From: CAZDRX01 sp964508225 | GTDB taxonomy: Bacteria; Patescibacteriota; Gracilibacteria; Peribacterales; Peribacteraceae | NCBI GenBank assembly: GCA_964508225.1 | Contig: CAZDRX010000006.1 | Span: 14,700 to 78,699, forward strand | Length of the DNA stretch: 64,000 bases | Direction: 5' to 3' | Shown here: one piece after another, positions 55,262-64,000 of the stretch | Numbering within the stretch: position 1 is the first letter of the stretch | Layout of the letters: each line of letters starts with the position of its first letter | Notes under the pieces: model-generated | Seen by the model: only the letters and a program-made list of their open reading frames with translations | Database searches by the model: none | Told to the model about the DNA's origin: nothing | Position numbers and translations under genes: made by a program

Positions 55262-56763
55262 CCGGGAGAGAACACCATGAGGCTGGAAGCGGAGACACTG
55301 AAGAGCCTGTCCGTCTGCCAGTCGTAGAAGACGTCCATCATCGTCGCATTCGTATCGTAGGTCTCCACAACCGGTGCTGCGGACTGCGCGAATTGCACCA
55401 TGTCCAGCACTTTGATCTCCGCGTTGTTCGCATCACCGGAGACAAACGCATACTTGCTGCCGAAGATGGTGGCGAGACCGAGCACGTCACCGCCGATCTC
55501 GAGCGTCCATGGTCCCGGCGGCGGACTCGGCACGGGGGAAGCGCCCACGTCGTAGAGCGTCAGTTCGTCGATGGTGCTTCCGTTGACGCGACCCACGAGC
55601 GCGGAGGTCCCTGAGAGGGCGATGCTCTGCGCATCCTGCACGTCTGTCATATCGATACCGGTTCCGGGTGCGAACGTGAGATTCTCCGGATCGAAGATGT
55701 CCACCACCTGCAGCTCTGCCGTGTTGTACGCCGTTGCGGCGTACGCGTAGCCGTCCTGCAGTGCGAGTGCGAGCACGCTGCCGCTCATGCCGAGTGCGCC
55801 ATTCTGCACCATGGGTCCGGTCTCACTCATCTCGATGGCGTAGAACTGCTTGTTCGGCGGATCATCGAGCGTGCCCACGAACACATTGCTGCCGTAGACC
55901 GCGACCGATCTTGCCTTGCCCGTTCCCGGGAGATCGAAACTGTTCACGAGATTGCCCACAGTGAGCGTCGTCGGATCCGTGATGTCGTAGACCTGCAGCT
56001 CCTGTGTCGGGTGATCGGTCGCGAGGTAGAGACGCGTGCCTGCCGCGGCCACGCCGTAGGCCGATGCGCCGAGATCGAAGGATGACGACACCTGCACGGG
56101 ACTCGCCGGATTCGACACATCGTACACATACAGGCCTTTTCCACCGGAGACTTGCGTGCCCGTCACATACGCGTACGTACCGTTCACCGTCACCTTCTGG
56201 AAGTCCGGCGTCCCGCTCTGGCTCAGGTTTGCGATGCGCGTCATCGCCGCCCAGTTACCCACGGTCGCGACTTTCCGCCAGTTCGTGAGATACGTCGTCA
56301 TGAGGATGGATCCCGATCGCGCTTTGCCGAAATTCCACGTCACCGTGGAGACGGCCTGCATCCAGTCGGTCGCCGACTGCGTGACGGTGACGGATCCCGT
56401 GTAGCCGTTGATCCGGAGAGCTGTTCCCGACCACCCCCATCCGCTGCTGTCGAGGGTCACGCCGTGCGTGCCTGTCGTCACCGAATCGAAGCTTGTATTG
56501 CGCATCTGGCGGACACCTTCGAGCTGCTGCTCGGCGATGAAGGTCGCACGTACGCGGTCACCCGCGGCAATGGTCGACTGTTCGCCGACGAGGAGAGAGA
56601 GACCGATCCCGGCCAGAAAGATGCCGAAGATACCGATGGCGATGATGGCCTCGAGGAGCAGGCTTCCGCTGCGCACTCCTGTTTTCGGAAGCGACGAGAG
56701 TGACACTGGCGTCACTCTCGTGCTCCGTATGCTTGCCTTGGATGTTCTTCGCTTCGCCGTCAT
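55258..56763 (-). CDS. Pseudopilin fused to a beta-propeller of LVIVD-type repeats
   Basis: The 501-residue protein has a prepilin-like segment 'GVRSGSLLLEAIIAIGIFG' near residues 29-47 (Glu at position 5), a PilV-like first part to about 180, and then repeats such as 'GLYVYDVSNPASPVQVSSSF', 'LQVYDITDPTTLTVGNLV' and 'LQVVDIFDPENLTFAPG'. Each resembles a blade of an LVIVD propeller. Displayed on a pilus this would be a binding head. It lies 21 bases after the giant pilin gene. Confidence 0.75.
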   Translation of the reverse strand: MTAKRRTSKASIRSTRVTPVSLSSLPKTGVRSGSLLLEAIIAIGIFGIFLAGIGLSLLVGEQSTIAAGDRVRATFIAEQQLEGVRQMRNTSFDSVTTGTHGVTLDSSGWGWSGTALRINGYTGSVTVTQSATDWMQAVSTVTWNFGKARSGSILMTTYLTNWRKVATVGNWAAMTRIANLSQSGTPDFQKVTVNGTYAYVTGTQVSGGKGLYVYDVSNPASPVQVSSSFDLGASAYGVAAAGTRLYLATDHPTQELQVYDITDPTTLTVGNLVNSFDLPGTGKARSVAVYGSNVFVGTLDDPPNKQFYAIEMSETGPMVQNGALGMSGSVLALALQDGYAYAATAYNTAELQVVDIFDPENLTFAPGTGIDMTDVQDAQSIALSGTSALVGRVNGSTIDELTLYDVGASPVPSPPPGPWTLEIGGDVLGLATIFGSKYAFVSGDANNAEIKVLDMVQFAQSAAPVVETYDTNATMMDVFYDWQTDRLFSVSASSLMVFSPG

Positions 56764-56784
56764 ACGACGGCATCAATCATCCTC

Positions 56785-59778
56785 CTATTCGCTCTCGGAC
56801 ACCATCTTGATCAGCGACTGGCTGCAACCAAATTTGCGTGAGCTGTCGAGATAGAAGCGGAACAGGTTCTTCATCTGACGGAAGAGAGCCGGATGATCTT
56901 CGAACCGATTGAAGCCCTGGTCGTCGATGGCGTCGAGAATCTGCGCACAGCTGCAGCCGTGTGTGTCATTGAGCGTGAACTGGCTCACCTGCCTGCGCGG
57001 ACCCGAGCGGAACACCGGAATCTTGTTCGTGTTGCCACGAGGCTGTGTGAGAGCGAGGCGCTCGAACGACATGTATTCGGTCGGGACGGACTCGGGAAGC
57101 GTCGTGTTGAACGGGCACCAGTCGGCATCGTTCAGGACACCGTCATTGTCTGCATCACCGTTGCCGGGAACAGACGAGGAGCTGGAGCTTGAGGAGTTCG
57201 CACTCGAGGAGCTGGAACTGGACGAGCCCGTGCAGGACGGGGAGCCGGCGGGACGGTCGATGGAGAGCACGGTCACGGCATCCTGATACTTCGGATGGTC
57301 CATGTCGCTCCATTCCACGAGGTACGCCACTTCGTTCGCGCCCACATTCATCTTGCCGCTGGTATCCACGATCGTGCCGAGGAACCGCTTCATCTGGCCG
57401 CCGCTCTTCAGGCTTGCGAGACCGGATGCCGTCTGCCCCCTGCGCAACACTTTCATATGAGGATCATTGGAGCCGGCCTGTGTCGTGCGGTTGAACAGCC
57501 AGGAATAGCGTCCGTTGAAGGAGACGAGAATCTGGCTTCCGGAAGCGACATTCCTGAAGACCGAGAGCTCACCGCCACGGACAGACTTGTAGCCGTAGAG
57601 CTGCTGCCACGAAGCGCCGTTGTTGAACGAAATCTGACCACGGACGCTCACGCGCGGACCGCGTTCTCCGTACGTACTCTCCGATCCGGCGATGCGGACC
57701 GTGATGTCTGCCTTGCCCTTGAGCGTGAGTACGCCGCCCGCGGAGAGCGTGTACGGCACACCGCAGGTGTCCGTCACCGTCGCAGTCGAGGAGGACGAGG
57801 ACGATGAACTGGAGGAAGAACTGGAGGAACTGCCCCCCGTCGGTTTCACGTCCGTCCAGTAGAGAATGACACCGTCATCCTCCGTGGTGACGCGCGTGAA
57901 GTAGAGCATGCTCTTCGCCGTCTTTCCTGCGATGAATTCATCGCCGCCGGAGTTGTCGTTGACGATGCCGTCCGTCGGATTCTCGGAGGCGTTCTGCTCC
58001 ACCTCGTTCACGATGGAACTGATCCACGCGTGACGGAAGCGTGCCTTGATGTTCGCGATTTCCTTGCCGCTGCTGTTGGCATGGGAACCGTGTTCGATGA
58101 TACGAACCCAGCCGTTGCCGCGTTCGATCGCGATGCCCTTCACATCTTCTTTGATGCCACCGTCGATGATGACATTGCCGTCTTTGTCCTTGAGCGGAAT
58201 CCACTGGTTCTTGCGGAATGCGAGAGCGTTCGGACCCACGTAGACGCGGTTCTTCAGATCACCCGCACCCGTGTTCTCGAGGCGGCGGAAGCTGAAGCGG
58301 ACGCGCGGCCTCTCCTTCGTCGTGCAGGTGGCGGCCTTCTCGGTGAAGGTCGCGAGGATCACGACGTCCTGGAAGTCCGACGAGCTCTGGTTGAGCGTGC
58401 CGAGTTCCACGAGGAAGATCACATCCTTCGGGCCGATCTGGATCTTGCCCTGATTGTCGATGTAGTCCTTGAGGAAGGCTTCGAGAGCCTGCTGGTTGCT
58501 GAAGGCGGAGTACTGCGGCACCGCGTCACCGTTCTTCAGAATATAGGTGTGACCGTCCGCTGTGTCCGAGCGGTAGGTCTTGTTGAACAGCCATGAGTAG
58601 CGGCCGTTGAACCGGAGGACGAGCTTGGAGCCGTCCGGAAGGTTCTCCAGTGTCTGCTGGTCGTTGCCGTTCACGGCGCGGCCGCCGTAGAGATCGGTCC
58701 ACTCCGTGCCGCCGTCTGCGGAGGCGGAGACACGGACATCGACCTTCGGGCCGTTCGTGCCGTACGTGATGGCGGAACCGAGGACTTTCAGCTTCACGTC
58801 GTTCGTGCCGGCGCTCATGATCTTGCCGCCGTGACTTTCAAGCCTGAAGCGCACGTCGCACGGAATCGTGCCGCCGCCGCTGTCGGTGCCGTCATCGTCA
58901 TCCTCTCCGTCCGTGTCATCGGCGTCGCCGTTGTCACGGTCGTCCTGATCTTCCGTCGCGTCTTCATCGTCATTCACTTCGCCGCCGGTACCGCCGCTTG
59001 TCGAACCGCCGGTGTCACCCGACGTTCCGCCGGACGTGGTTCCTGAGGTCGTGCCGGACGTATCACCCGAGGTGTCGCCGGAGGTATCTCCGGACGTGGT
59101 TCCCGACGTGTCACCCGACGTTCCGCCGGACGTATCGCCGGATGTCGTACCACTCGTCGTGCCGGAAGTCTCTCCGGAGGTGGTGCCTGATGTGGTTCCG
59201 GAAGTTTCCCCCGACGTCGTGCCCGATGTGGTGCCACTCGTCGTCCCCGATGTGGTGCCGGCTCCGCTGCATCCGCCCGTCTGTACCGGGCTGACTGTGA
59301 GAACGCCGTTTGCATCGATGCTGATCGTGCGGTGACCGTCTGCGACGGTGGAGTAGATACAGACCGTGCCCGTTGCGTTCGGAAGACCGTCGACGCGGGA
59401 GAAGGTCACTTCATCCAGACCGTCGGTGTCGATGCTCGCAGGGAGCGGGAAATCCACGTCCTTGTCCGAGTCGCGCTCGGCGTAGCTCGGGCCGGCGTAG
59501 AGCGTGCCGTCCGGGAAGTACACACCCCAGACCGAGTCGAATTTTCCGGTCTGCGAAAGTGCCTGTGCGGCGTGTGTCGCCTGCACGAGGTGTTCCGTGG
59601 CCGTATCGAGGTCAGCGTAGACCTGATACTGACGGTACATCGGGATCGTGATTCCGGCGGTGGCGGCCATGAGGCCGATCGCCATGAGAACCTCGATCGC
59701 GGTAAAACCACGGTGCCTGAACGGCAGTGTGGACTTGGAGTCCGCTTTCTTGGAGCGGCGCGTCTGGACGGTACGCAT
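56785..59778 (-). CDS. Giant pilin-adhesin (997 residues) with TSG repeats and a duplicated domain
   Basis: The N-terminus is a prepilin: RHRG then FTAIEVLMAIGLMAATAGIT. A pilin-like head to about 165 is followed by some 85 residues of repeating TSGTTSG/TSGDTSG units (about 172-256), an acidic stretch (264-300), and a first large domain from about 307. A second copy starts near 672; both contain 'FNGRYSWLFN', 'YGTNGP'/'YGERGP' and 'GASWQQLYG'/'GTEWTDLYG'. Poly-Ser linkers flank the second copy, and a thrombospondin type 3-like calcium motif (DADNDGVLNDADWCP) lies near 883. It is likely a pilus-tip adhesin projecting far from the cell. Confidence 0.75.
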   Translation of the reverse strand: MRTVQTRRSKKADSKSTLPFRHRGFTAIEVLMAIGLMAATAGITIPMYRQYQVYADLDTATEHLVQATHAAQALSQTGKFDSVWGVYFPDGTLYAGPSYAERDSDKDVDFPLPASIDTDGLDEVTFSRVDGLPNATGTVCIYSTVADGHRTISIDANGVLTVSPVQTGGCSGAGTTSGTTSGTTSGTTSGETSGTTSGTTSGETSGTTSGTTSGDTSGGTSGDTSGTTSGDTSGDTSGDTSGTTSGTTSGGTSGDTGGSTSGGTGGEVNDDEDATEDQDDRDNGDADDTDGEDDDDGTDSGGGTIPCDVRFRLESHGGKIMSAGTNDVKLKVLGSAITYGTNGPKVDVRVSASADGGTEWTDLYGGRAVNGNDQQTLENLPDGSKLVLRFNGRYSWLFNKTYRSDTADGHTYILKNGDAVPQYSAFSNQQALEAFLKDYIDNQGKIQIGPKDVIFLVELGTLNQSSSDFQDVVILATFTEKAATCTTKERPRVRFSFRRLENTGAGDLKNRVYVGPNALAFRKNQWIPLKDKDGNVIIDGGIKEDVKGIAIERGNGWVRIIEHGSHANSSGKEIANIKARFRHAWISSIVNEVEQNASENPTDGIVNDNSGGDEFIAGKTAKSMLYFTRVTTEDDGVILYWTDVKPTGGSSSSSSSSSSSSSSSTATVTDTCGVPYTLSAGGVLTLKGKADITVRIAGSESTYGERGPRVSVRGQISFNNGASWQQLYGYKSVRGGELSVFRNVASGSQILVSFNGRYSWLFNRTTQAGSNDPHMKVLRRGQTASGLASLKSGGQMKRFLGTIVDTSGKMNVGANEVAYLVEWSDMDHPKYQDAVTVLSIDRPAGSPSCTGSSSSSSSSANSSSSSSSSVPGNGDADNDGVLNDADWCPFNTTLPESVPTEYMSFERLALTQPRGNTNKIPVFRSGPRRQVSQFTLNDTHGCSCAQILDAIDDQGFNRFEDHPALFRQMKNLFRFYLDSSRKFGCSQSLIKMVSESE

Positions 59779-59804
59779 AGAAAGGAAGGGGAAAAAGGTT
59801 GGTG

Positions 59805-61316
59805 TTACCGACCTACGGATCCGACGATCGAATAGATAGGAACAATGATAGCAAAGGCGATGGTGCCGACGAGCCCTCCGAGGAAGATGAGGAGCATCGG
59901 CTCGAGCACGACGGGGAGACGCTGAGCGGCGTCTTCGGCTTTCTTCTCGTAAATATCGGCGATTCGCATGAGCATCTCTGCGATGCGACCGGACCGTTCC
60001 CCCGTGATAATCAGCTGTTGCACGGAAGCAGGAATCAGTTTCTTGCTTTCTTTGATGAGTTCGAAGGCTGATCCGAACGACTGTCCGACTTCGATTTCAC
60101 TCGCGAGACGGAAGTAGAAACGCCGGTAGTAGACGGTGTCCGTCACCTCAGCCATCGACTTGATGGATTCGACGAGCGGCACACCGGCACGGAGCAGCGA
60201 TCCGAGGATCACGCCGAAGCGCGCGATGGTCGCGGCCTTCGCCATGGTGCCGATGCCGGGAATCTTGAAGATGAATTGCTGGGTGGGACCACGGAGACTC
60301 GTGAAACGGCAGATGAGATAGATCATGAAGACGAGTGTCAGACCGAGCGGGACTGCCACCATGCCGTGCATCTTCATGAAGTCCGCGACCCAGATGATGA
60401 TGCGGGTCACGAGCGGAAGCTTGGCGTTGAGCGAGAGAAGTACGCCCACGAGCTGCGGGAGCACGAACCATGCGAGACCGAGCGTGATGCCTCCGGTGAG
60501 CACGATGACGATGGACGGATAGATCATGGCCATCTTCACCTTGCCGCGGAGTGAGCGGTCCTTCTCCTGCTGGATCGCGAGGTACTCCATGTTCTTGCTG
60601 AGCGATCCGGATTCCTCGCCGATACGGATGAGTGCGAGTGCGTACGAGGAGAAGAACGTCTGGTTATCCATGGCCATCCAGAGCGGGATGCCGCTCTCCA
60701 CTTCGTCGATGATGCGCGCGACGAGCTTCTTCATCGGCTTGATGCGGAGCTCCATCTGGATCGTCTTGAGCGCGTCCACGACAGAGAGTCCGGAGTTGAG
60801 GAGAATCGCGAGGTTCTCGATGAACGTCAGCTTCTCCTTGCCGAGACCGAAGTTATTCAGACTGTCGAGCACTTTCTGGAGCCCCGATTTATTGGCGCCA
60901 CCGAGCTTGGCGGTGAGCAGCGATGCGTCTGGCTTCTTTCCTTCCTTTCCCTTGGGAGCGAGGATCGATGCTGCCGCGGGTTTCACGGGTTCCTCTTTCT
61001 TCTCTTCTGTCTTCACGGGTTCGGGCTTGGACTCTGCTTTCGGCGCTTCCTTCCTCTCCTCTTTCTGTGCGACCGGTGTCACGGGGGTCACGTTCTTCGG
61101 CTCTGCCGCCTCCTTTTTCTTCCCGCCGAACATCCCGCCGAGGAATGACTTTTTCGGCTTCGGCTCTGCCTTCACGGCTTCGGCGTGCGGCGCCACTTTT
61201 GGCATGACGGCGGCCTTCTCATGTGTGACATGAGCGGGTGCGTGCGCAGGATTCAGAATCCCGAAGGATTTCGGGCCCGCGTTACTTGGCCTTTGATGGT
61301 TTGGTTTTGGGTTCAT
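59805..61316 (-). CDS. pilC: Type IV pilus inner-membrane platform protein PilC
   Basis: The 503-residue protein carries two type II secretion F domains ('FIENLAILLNSGLSVVDALK' and 'FGVILGSLLRAGVPLVESIK', each ending with 'GERSGRI'/'GEESGSL'-type segments) and three membrane helices. Before them is an unusual 150-residue tail rich in Lys, Glu, Pro and Ala. PilC works with the PilB motor to add pilin subunits. Its ATG at 61316 overlaps the end of pilB by 35 bases; an ATG at 61205 is a shorter option. Confidence 0.92.
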   Translation of the reverse strand: MNPKPNHQRPSNAGPKSFGILNPAHAPAHVTHEKAAVMPKVAPHAEAVKAEPKPKKSFLGGMFGGKKKEAAEPKNVTPVTPVAQKEERKEAPKAESKPEPVKTEEKKEEPVKPAAASILAPKGKEGKKPDASLLTAKLGGANKSGLQKVLDSLNNFGLGKEKLTFIENLAILLNSGLSVVDALKTIQMELRIKPMKKLVARIIDEVESGIPLWMAMDNQTFFSSYALALIRIGEESGSLSKNMEYLAIQQEKDRSLRGKVKMAMIYPSIVIVLTGGITLGLAWFVLPQLVGVLLSLNAKLPLVTRIIIWVADFMKMHGMVAVPLGLTLVFMIYLICRFTSLRGPTQQFIFKIPGIGTMAKAATIARFGVILGSLLRAGVPLVESIKSMAEVTDTVYYRRFYFRLASEIEVGQSFGSAFELIKESKKLIPASVQQLIITGERSGRIAEMLMRIADIYEKKAEDAAQRLPVVLEPMLLIFLGGLVGTIAFAIIVPIYSIVGSVGR

Positions 61317-63078
61317 TCTTTTTGATGAAGTAGATCTCCTCCGGCGGTGCTGCGATGCGGAGCAGCTCTTCGACGGTGGTCAGTCCGGCTTTGGCTTTGT
61401 CGAGACCGTCCTCGAAGAGGAACATGAATCCGCCTTTCCTCGCCTCGAGCAGGATCTCGGTACTGTTTCTTTTGCCGATGATCAGCTCCTCGAGGTCCTT
61501 GTTGATTTCGAGAAGTTCGTAGATGCCGACGCGTCCGCGGTAGCCGGTGTTGCCGCAGCCTTCGCAGCCCTTGCCGCGGTAGAGGTGCACGGGCTCGTTG
61601 CCGAGGAAGTAATGCTCGGCGCCTTTGAAGAGCGCGCGTGCTTCGTCGGCTTTGATGGTGAAGCTGAAACGGCAACTCGGACACACCTTGCGTGCAAGAC
61701 GCTGTGCCACGATCACTTCCAGTGTGGAAGCCAGCAGGAAGGGCTCCACGCCCATTTCGATGAGACGCGGGATGGCGGTGGCGGAGTCGTTGGCGTGCAG
61801 GGTCGAGAACAGGAGGTGACCTGTGAGCGCGGCGTTCACGGAGATCGTCGCGGTCTCGGCGTCGCGGATCTCACCGACGAGCACGATGTCCGGGTCCTGA
61901 CGGACGAGCGACCGGAGGCCTTTCGCGAAGTCGAGACCGGTCGCGTGATTCACCTGAATATGGTTGATGCCGGGAATCTTGTACTCCACCGGATCCTCGA
62001 TCGTGGAAATGTTCACGTCGGGACGGTTGCGCATCTTGATGAGTCCGTAGAGTGTGGTGGATTTGCCCGAGCCCGTCGGACCCGTGGTGATGATCATACC
62101 GAACGGCTTGTTGGCGGCGTGCTCGAGAATCGTGCGGTAGCGCTCGGAGAATCCGAGGTCGGAGAGTGTGAGATTCCTCACGTATTCCGAGAGGAGACGC
62201 ATCACGACTTTCTCGCCGTCGACGATCGGAATGATCGAGACGCGGACGTCCATGGTGCCGGCGCGCGACTTGTAACGGATGGCTCCGTCCTGCGCTGCGT
62301 AGTGCTCGTCGATTCTGAGGTTCGCTTCGATTTTGATGCGGTTCACGATGCCTTCGTAGAAGGCCTTCGGCAGACGTCCCGCCTCGTGCATCACGCCGTC
62401 CACGCGGAAGCGGACGATGACGTCCGTCTCCTGCGGCTCGAAGTGGATGTCGGATGCCTTGAGCCCCATCGCGTCCGAGAAGATTTCCTCGAGGATTTCC
62501 GGCGCGACTTTCTTCTGCTTCTCGATGATCGACTGGAAGCGGGTCGCGAGCGGCTTCCGGTACATCGCGAACGACGTGTTGATCGATCCTTTCGGCGAGT
62601 AGGCGAAGGTCACTTTGCCTGTGAATTTCTTCGCGGCTGTCGTTTTGTCCTTGCCCCAGAAACTCTTCTTCTGCTTTGCGGCTGCGGCACCGGTCAGGAC
62701 GTACTTCGGCTGGCCGACGTTCGCTTTCACGGCTTCCTCAAGCCCTTCCTGTCCTGGGTCGGAGGTCGCCACCATGATCTCTTTGTCCGGTGTGTACGCC
62801 ACGGCGACGGCGCTCCACGTGCGGGAGAATTCCTCGGGGAGCACGCTGATGACGTCACGGGCCGGCGGTTTCGCGATGACGTCGTAGAAGGCGAGTTTGT
62901 AGTATTCGCTGAGTGCGTTCTCGAGCAGCTCCGACGTGAGCAGACGTCTCTCGAAGAGAATCGTCTTCAGTTCCACGCGGCGTGTGTCAGCCTCGTGCAG
63001 CACGTCTTTCAGCTCCGCTTCGTCCAGATAGTTCTGGGCCATGAGGATCTTGCCGAGCTGTTCGTTGGTGATCTGCAT
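61282..63078 (-). CDS. pilB: Type IV pilus assembly ATPase PilB
   Basis: The 598-residue motor has an N-terminal MshEN-like domain ('LMAQNYLDEAELKDVLHEAD'). The secretion ATPase core shows Walker A 'GPTGSGKST' near residues 332-340, an Asp box 'STIEDPVEYKI', Walker B 'DPDIVLVGEIRDAETA', the His box 'TGHLLFSTLHANDSATAI', and the four-cysteine zinc finger CPSC...CEGC. It powers pilus extension. No retraction ATPase PilT is in the window. It lies 5 bases after the receiver gene. Confidence 0.95.
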   Translation of the reverse strand: MQITNEQLGKILMAQNYLDEAELKDVLHEADTRRVELKTILFERRLLTSELLENALSEYYKLAFYDVIAKPPARDVISVLPEEFSRTWSAVAVAYTPDKEIMVATSDPGQEGLEEAVKANVGQPKYVLTGAAAAKQKKSFWGKDKTTAAKKFTGKVTFAYSPKGSINTSFAMYRKPLATRFQSIIEKQKKVAPEILEEIFSDAMGLKASDIHFEPQETDVIVRFRVDGVMHEAGRLPKAFYEGIVNRIKIEANLRIDEHYAAQDGAIRYKSRAGTMDVRVSIIPIVDGEKVVMRLLSEYVRNLTLSDLGFSERYRTILEHAANKPFGMIITTGPTGSGKSTTLYGLIKMRNRPDVNISTIEDPVEYKIPGINHIQVNHATGLDFAKGLRSLVRQDPDIVLVGEIRDAETATISVNAALTGHLLFSTLHANDSATAIPRLIEMGVEPFLLASTLEVIVAQRLARKVCPSCRFSFTIKADEARALFKGAEHYFLGNEPVHLYRGKGCEGCGNTGYRGRVGIYELLEINKDLEELIIGKRNSTEILLEARKGGFMFLFEDGLDKAKAGLTTVEELLRIAAPPEEIYFIKKNEPKTKPSKAK

Positions 63079-63083
63079 AAGAT

Positions 63084-63512
63084 TTAGAGGGATGATTTGA
63101 CCTTCGCGACGATGTCCGCGATGGGCGTATTGGATTTCACGAAGTAGTCCACGGCGCCGAGCGCCTTGGCTTTCACGCGGTCTTCGTCCTGACCGAGGTT
63201 ACTCAGCACGATCACCGGAATTTTCAGTTTCTGGTTCTTGATTTCCTCGAGCACGCCGAATCCGTCCATCACCGGCATGATGAGATCGAGGAGCACCATC
63301 GCGTACTTGGCATTCTTCAGTTCCGTAAGGGCGTCCTGACCGTTCGTCACGACTTTCGTGGCGTAGCCCTGATTCTTCAGCTTCATCTCGAGGGCATGCG
63401 AGAGCGGACGCTCGTCCTCGACGATGAGGATGAGCTTTCCGCCGCCGACCTCTTTCGCCTCACTCGGAGCCTTGTCAGGCCCCGCTTCCGGCGGTGAAGA
63501 TTTGGGTGTCAT
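63084..63512 (-). CDS. Receiver-only response regulator
   Basis: The 142-residue protein is a lone CheY-like receiver with the acidic pair in 'VEDERP', phosphoacceptor Asp76 in 'MVLLDLIMPVMDG', Ser104 in 'VLSNLG' and Lys126 in 'YFVKSN'. An acidic, Pro-rich 25-residue tail precedes it. As first gene of the pilus operon it probably tunes pilus function by protein contact, like PilG/PilH in other systems. The kinase at 50.7 kb is a possible partner. Confidence 0.9.
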   Translation of the reverse strand: MTPKSSPPEAGPDKAPSEAKEVGGGKLILIVEDERPLSHALEMKLKNQGYATKVVTNGQDALTELKNAKYAMVLLDLIMPVMDGFGVLEEIKNQKLKIPVIVLSNLGQDEDRVKAKALGAVDYFVKSNTPIADIVAKVKSSL

Positions 63513-63522
63513 AAATCTCTCT

Positions 63523-63573
63523 ATTGTAGCACAAAAACCGGTCGTTCACAATGTGGGGTTTTGCAGGTACACT
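63523..63573. promoter_or_regulatory. Back-to-back promoters of the pilus operon and purH
   Basis: Leftward: TTGTGA (63551-63546), 17 bases, TACAAT (63528-63523) preceded by TGC, 10 bases before the receiver ATG. Rightward: TTCACA (63545-63550), 17 bases, TACACT (63568-63573), 16 bases before purH. The two -35 elements occupy the same bases, so only one promoter can be bound at a time. Confidence 0.7.
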
Positions 63574-63589
63574 TGCGGCGTCCGCCTCC

Positions 63590-64000
63590 ATGAAAACCCC
63601 CCTCCCGAAACGCCGCGCGTTGCTGTCTGTTTCCGACAAGGACGGGATCGTCGAATTCGCCCGGAAACTGCACAGTACGGGGTTTGAGATCATTTCCACG
63701 GGAGGAACCCAGAAAGCCCTCGAGGATGCGGGGGTCCCCGTGACGCACATCGAGAGTGTCACCGAGTTCCCCGAGTGCTTCGGCGGACGCGTGAAGACCA
63801 TGCACCCGCTCATCATGGGTGGCGTCCTCTTCAAGCGTGGCGACCGCTCGCACGTTGCCGAGGCTGCGAAGCTCGGCATCACGCAGATCGATGTCGTCGT
63901 TGTGAATCTCTATCCGTTCAAGGCGACGATCCAGAAACTCGGCTTCAACGCCGATCACGGGGACGCTCTTACCGATGCGGCCATCGGGCAGATCGATATC
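63590..64000 (+). CDS. purH: Bifunctional AICAR transformylase / IMP cyclohydrolase PurH, N-terminal part (runs off the window)
   Basis: The frame opens at the ATG at 63590 and runs 137 codons to the window end. It starts MKTPLPKRRALLSVSDKDG and continues 'FEIISTGGTQKALEDAGVPV', 'FPECFGGRVKTMHPLIMGG' and 'VVVNLYPFKATI', the IMP cyclohydrolase (MGS-like) domain of PurH, which closes the purine ring in the last two steps of IMP synthesis. The AICAR transformylase domain lies outside the window. Confidence 0.93.
   Translation, partial: MKTPLPKRRALLSVSDKDGIVEFARKLHSTGFEIISTGGTQKALEDAGVPVTHIESVTEFPECFGGRVKTMHPLIMGGVLFKRGDRSHVAEAAKLGITQIDVVVVNLYPFKATIQKLGFNADHGDALTDAAIGQIDI

Noticed and set aside
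59010..59262. CRISPR-like or satellite repeat array
   Set aside because: The periodicity is the coding sequence of a TSG-repeat stalk in the giant pilin; there are no spacers.

Overview
The window looks like chromosomal DNA of a GC-rich member of the Candidatus Patescibacteria (CPR), most like the Peregrinibacteria/Peribacteria branch. The evidence is the mix of genes: housekeeping genes scattered singly (dnaN, secA, nusA, rnj, recR, smpB, tsaB, holB), a large type IV pilus operon, competence-like proteins, cell-envelope glycan genes, very large lineage-type proteins and no mobile elements. UGA is used as a normal stop (many ATGA start/stop overlaps), which excludes the UGA=Gly code of Gracilibacteria. 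The lineage assignment is an inference from gene content only. Two runs of N (10 and 100 bases) show that this is a draft assembly.

Layout. 1-2.4 kb: 5' part of mfd, dnaN, then a gene-free AT-rich stretch with at least seven DnaA-box-like nonamers, a good candidate oriC. 2.4-8.4 kb: a sugar nucleotidyltransferase, a ComEC-like metallo-beta-lactamase, an LPXTG-type surface protein, a cytidylyltransferase and a PP2C-like membrane protein, all leftward. 8.6-10.5 kb: RNase J behind a 15-codon leader peptide. 11-14.6 kb: HAD phosphatase and a pyrB-permease-pyrC operon read from a symmetric two-way promoter. 14.7-18.1 kb: small hypothetical, flippase, surface protein and prepilin peptidase. 18.15-18.3 kb: an unassigned small RNA. 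18.4-20.7 kb: smpB, recR, and a homocysteine methyltransferase-family gene behind a switch-like leader RNA. 20.8-31.4 kb: SIMPL protein, sufC, a fused methyltransferase/glycosyltransferase, an ABC-type glycan exporter, ferredoxin, TPR protein, holB, secA. 31.5-39.5 kb: a translationally coupled three-gene operon around a 1979-residue protein with an HD-phosphohydrolase-like region, plus a divergent gene of unknown function. 39.5-48.4 kb: DUF4389-like protein, tsaB, glycosyltransferases, nusA, a secreted protein, a DnaQ-DinG-like fusion lacking ATPase motifs, and a polyprenyl sugar transferase. 48.5-52.9 kb: RNase P RNA, tRNA-Thr with a decayed copy, a Fur-family regulator facing a cold-shock/ZIP operon across a palindromic operator, and a sensor kinase. 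53-63.5 kb: the pilus operon (receiver protein, PilB, PilC, a 997-residue pilin-adhesin, a propeller pseudopilin, two further pseudopilins and two major-type pilins). 63.6 kb to the end: start of purH.

Common thread. Most transcription units begin with a recognisable -10 hexamer (often TACAAT or TAGAAT, several preceded by TGC) only 6-10 bases before the start codon, and clear Shine-Dalgarno sequences are rare. Leaderless or nearly leaderless messages therefore appear to be the norm here, and this rule decided several start codons. The exceptions (the methyltransferase leader, the csp leader, the pilin leader and the rnj leader peptide) stand out as probable regulated units. Functionally, the pilus operon, prepilin peptidase and ComEC-like protein suggest DNA uptake or surface attachment; the flippase, ABC exporter, glycosyltransferases and sugar-phosphate transferase suggest a surface polysaccharide.
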